Positions 62,383 through 64,000 of a stretch of DNA of 64,000 nt are shown here, piece after piece. The stretch comes from Tillus elongatus (Eukaryota > Arthropoda > Insecta > Coleoptera > Cleridae), in NCBI GenBank assembly GCA_964006375.1, contig OZ023269.1, forward strand, positions 9,417,926 through 9,481,925. The letters are read 5' to 3'. Position numbers and translations under genes: made by a program. The notes below the pieces were generated by a model that was not told where the DNA came from, did not search any database, and was given only the letters and a program-made list of their open reading frames with translations. The stretch's first letter is position 1; each line of letters opens with the position of its first letter.

Positions 62383-64000
62383 CAGCCACTCAAAAGCCCT
62401 GGTTCTCTAAATCCTGTGACAAGGCCAGATTTGAAAAGGTCAAAGCTCACAAAATGCTTCTACACAATCCCAGTCAAGAAAACCGTCAAGCATTTAACGA
62501 CGCAAGAAACCGCTATGTCCGCATTCTTTCTGAGGCAAGACTCGTTTAATAACCACATCAAAAACAAAGTCCTCTTAAGCTCCAGCGGCAGCAAACCCTT
62601 CTGGACTCTTGCTAAATCTATTGGGAATAATGTCTACAAGAGCATGTTCCCACCTCTTGTTTCAGGGGATGAAATTGTTTCTACCGCCCTGGGCAAGGCT
62701 GAACTTTTTGCATCGTTGTTCGCCGGCAATTCTACTCTCAACCCACCTCCAAATGTTCAACCACCAGCATTCCCCAATGTCGCGTATAAAATGACTGATA
62801 TTATTTTCAAAACTAAAAAGGTACGAAAGATGCTCTCTTCTCTTAATACCAGGAAAGCCTCTGGCCTTGACGTGATCCCAGCAATTGTTCTCAAAAAATG
62901 CGCACCAGAACTTGCTCCTGTCCTGACTGGTCTGTTTCAGATATCTTACAATAGAGGCATATTCCCTAGTAACTGGAAAACTGCTTTAGTACAACCTGTC
63001 CCCAAGAAAGGATCCAAAACGCTTCCTAGCAACAACAGGCCTATTTCTCTCCTTTCAGTCGTCTCTAAAGTGATGGAAAAGTATGTAAACACCGAATTAC
63101 TAAAATTTCTTGAAAAACATAGTCTAATCCACGACAGGCAGTATGGATTCCGTCAGCGCAGATCAACTGTCGACCTCATTTCCTTTGTCACCTATTCATG
63201 GCACAAGTTTATGGAACTACACGGTGAATTCCAGATTGTCGCTCTAGACATATCCAAAGCATTCGACCAGGTCTGGCACGCAGCGCTGCTTAATAAACTT
63301 CCGGCCTATGGTATACCACCAAAACTCTGTACCTGGACAGCAAATTTCCTCTCCAACCGGAGCATTTCTGTTGTCGTGGATGGCCATTCCTCTAAACTGT
63401 ATCCAATTAATGCAGGACTTCCTCAAAGTTCAGCTTTAGCCCCTACTTTGTTTCTTCTCCACATCAATGACCTCCTCTCTAGCACATCCAACCCAGTTCA
63501 GTTACACGGAAGACAGCACCCTCCACTCAAATATACAATATTCTAAGCCTGTCACTTTAGCCCAATTAGATGAGGATCACAGACTCATGGAGGGTTCTGT
63601 CTCCGTGGATCTCCAAAAAATATTAGACTGGGGAAGTAGAAATCTTGTACAATTCAACCCCACCAAATTTCAGTCTTGCTTTCTTTCTCACAAGAGATAC
63701 ACCAGTCCTAGACCCATCACAATGAACAACCAAGTTATTCAAAGTAATGAGTCCTTTTTCACTTGTTGGCATTTCTGTGGATCGAAATCTCAATTGGCAC
63801 CAACATGTAACATCAATTGCAGAAGAGACTGCTAAAAAATTAGGTTTCATCTTCCGGGCCCGCAAATACTTTTCACCAGCTAATCTAGATACCTTATATA
63901 CTTCACAAATAAGGCCAAACCTCGAATACTGCTCCCACATCTGGGGTGCCGCTGCCGCCTCTACACTCGCTGTCCTGGACTCCATTCAGAAGAGAGCTAT
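62383..64000 (+). mobile_element. LINE copy D, runs off right edge
   Basis: Same family as copy A but plus-oriented. Starts within the linker before RT (QKPWFSKSCDKARFEKVKAH) and keeps a 376-codon open frame (62416-63546) with [77 protein letters not shown] and NAGLPQSSALAPTLFLLHIN. A frameshift hits the catalytic box (now YTEDSTLHS in the next frame). Then [31 protein letters not shown] to the window edge. It is antisense to the adaptin gene and occupies its upstream intron. Confidence 0.9.

Overview
This window is eukaryotic, AT-rich and repeat-laden, and almost certainly from an insect. The only host gene I recognise is the one for the large alpha subunit of the AP-2 clathrin adaptor, on the minus strand. 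Its spliced product matches the insect family closely, and everything around it is transposable-element (TE) debris: Tc1/mariner, piggyBac, hAT, pogo-like, CR1/Jockey-type, R4/Dong-type and RNase-H-bearing LINEs, gypsy fragments, a tRNA-derived SINE and foldback repeats. I cannot fix the insect order.

Layout: 1-19029 is intergenic DNA downstream of the adaptin gene and holds only TEs. It contains a LINE fragment at the left edge, a tandem array with a hammerhead-ribozyme-like core, a nearly complete LINE (2610-5806), further LINE and gypsy pieces, a double-hairpin foldback (9330-9823), a complete but dead piggyBac element (12254-14815), a hAT-like element split by a LINE (14937-17052), and a pogo-type MITE.

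From 19125 to 61002 lie twelve coding exons of the adaptin gene, read right to left, encoding 844 residues in an unbroken frame. The first ~93 residues, by comparison with insect relatives, lie beyond 64000. I placed every splice junction from GT..AG sites and phase. The last coding exon is only 26 codons long and sits alone at 19125-19202 beyond a 5.9 kb intron. Seven of the eleven complete introns are short (56-147 bp, five of them) or moderate (2.1 and 3.5 kb); the other four include ones of 5.3, 5.9 and 22.1 kb that are stuffed with repeats.

The repeats show layered nesting. In the 22 kb intron a 5.4 kb transposon with 24-bp inverted ends (34332-39734) contains a ~2 kb foldback with a LINE at its apex. 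The same host transposon also contains a hAT relative, which holds a second hAT element with a perfect 8-bp target duplication, which in turn holds a copy of a dispersed hairpin-ended, TA-microsatellite-bearing family. Further right come a mariner inside a LINE ORF1, a ribozyme-like core, several LINE fragments, two related LTR-like segments and a SINE. A LINE of the same family as the left-hand one runs off the right edge.

I found no new protein-coding host system. The most notable non-standard items are the hammerhead-like cores, the hairpin-ended microsatellite-carrying family, three large foldbacks (one inside an adaptin intron), and small retro-insertions whose duplications and empty sites can be read directly.
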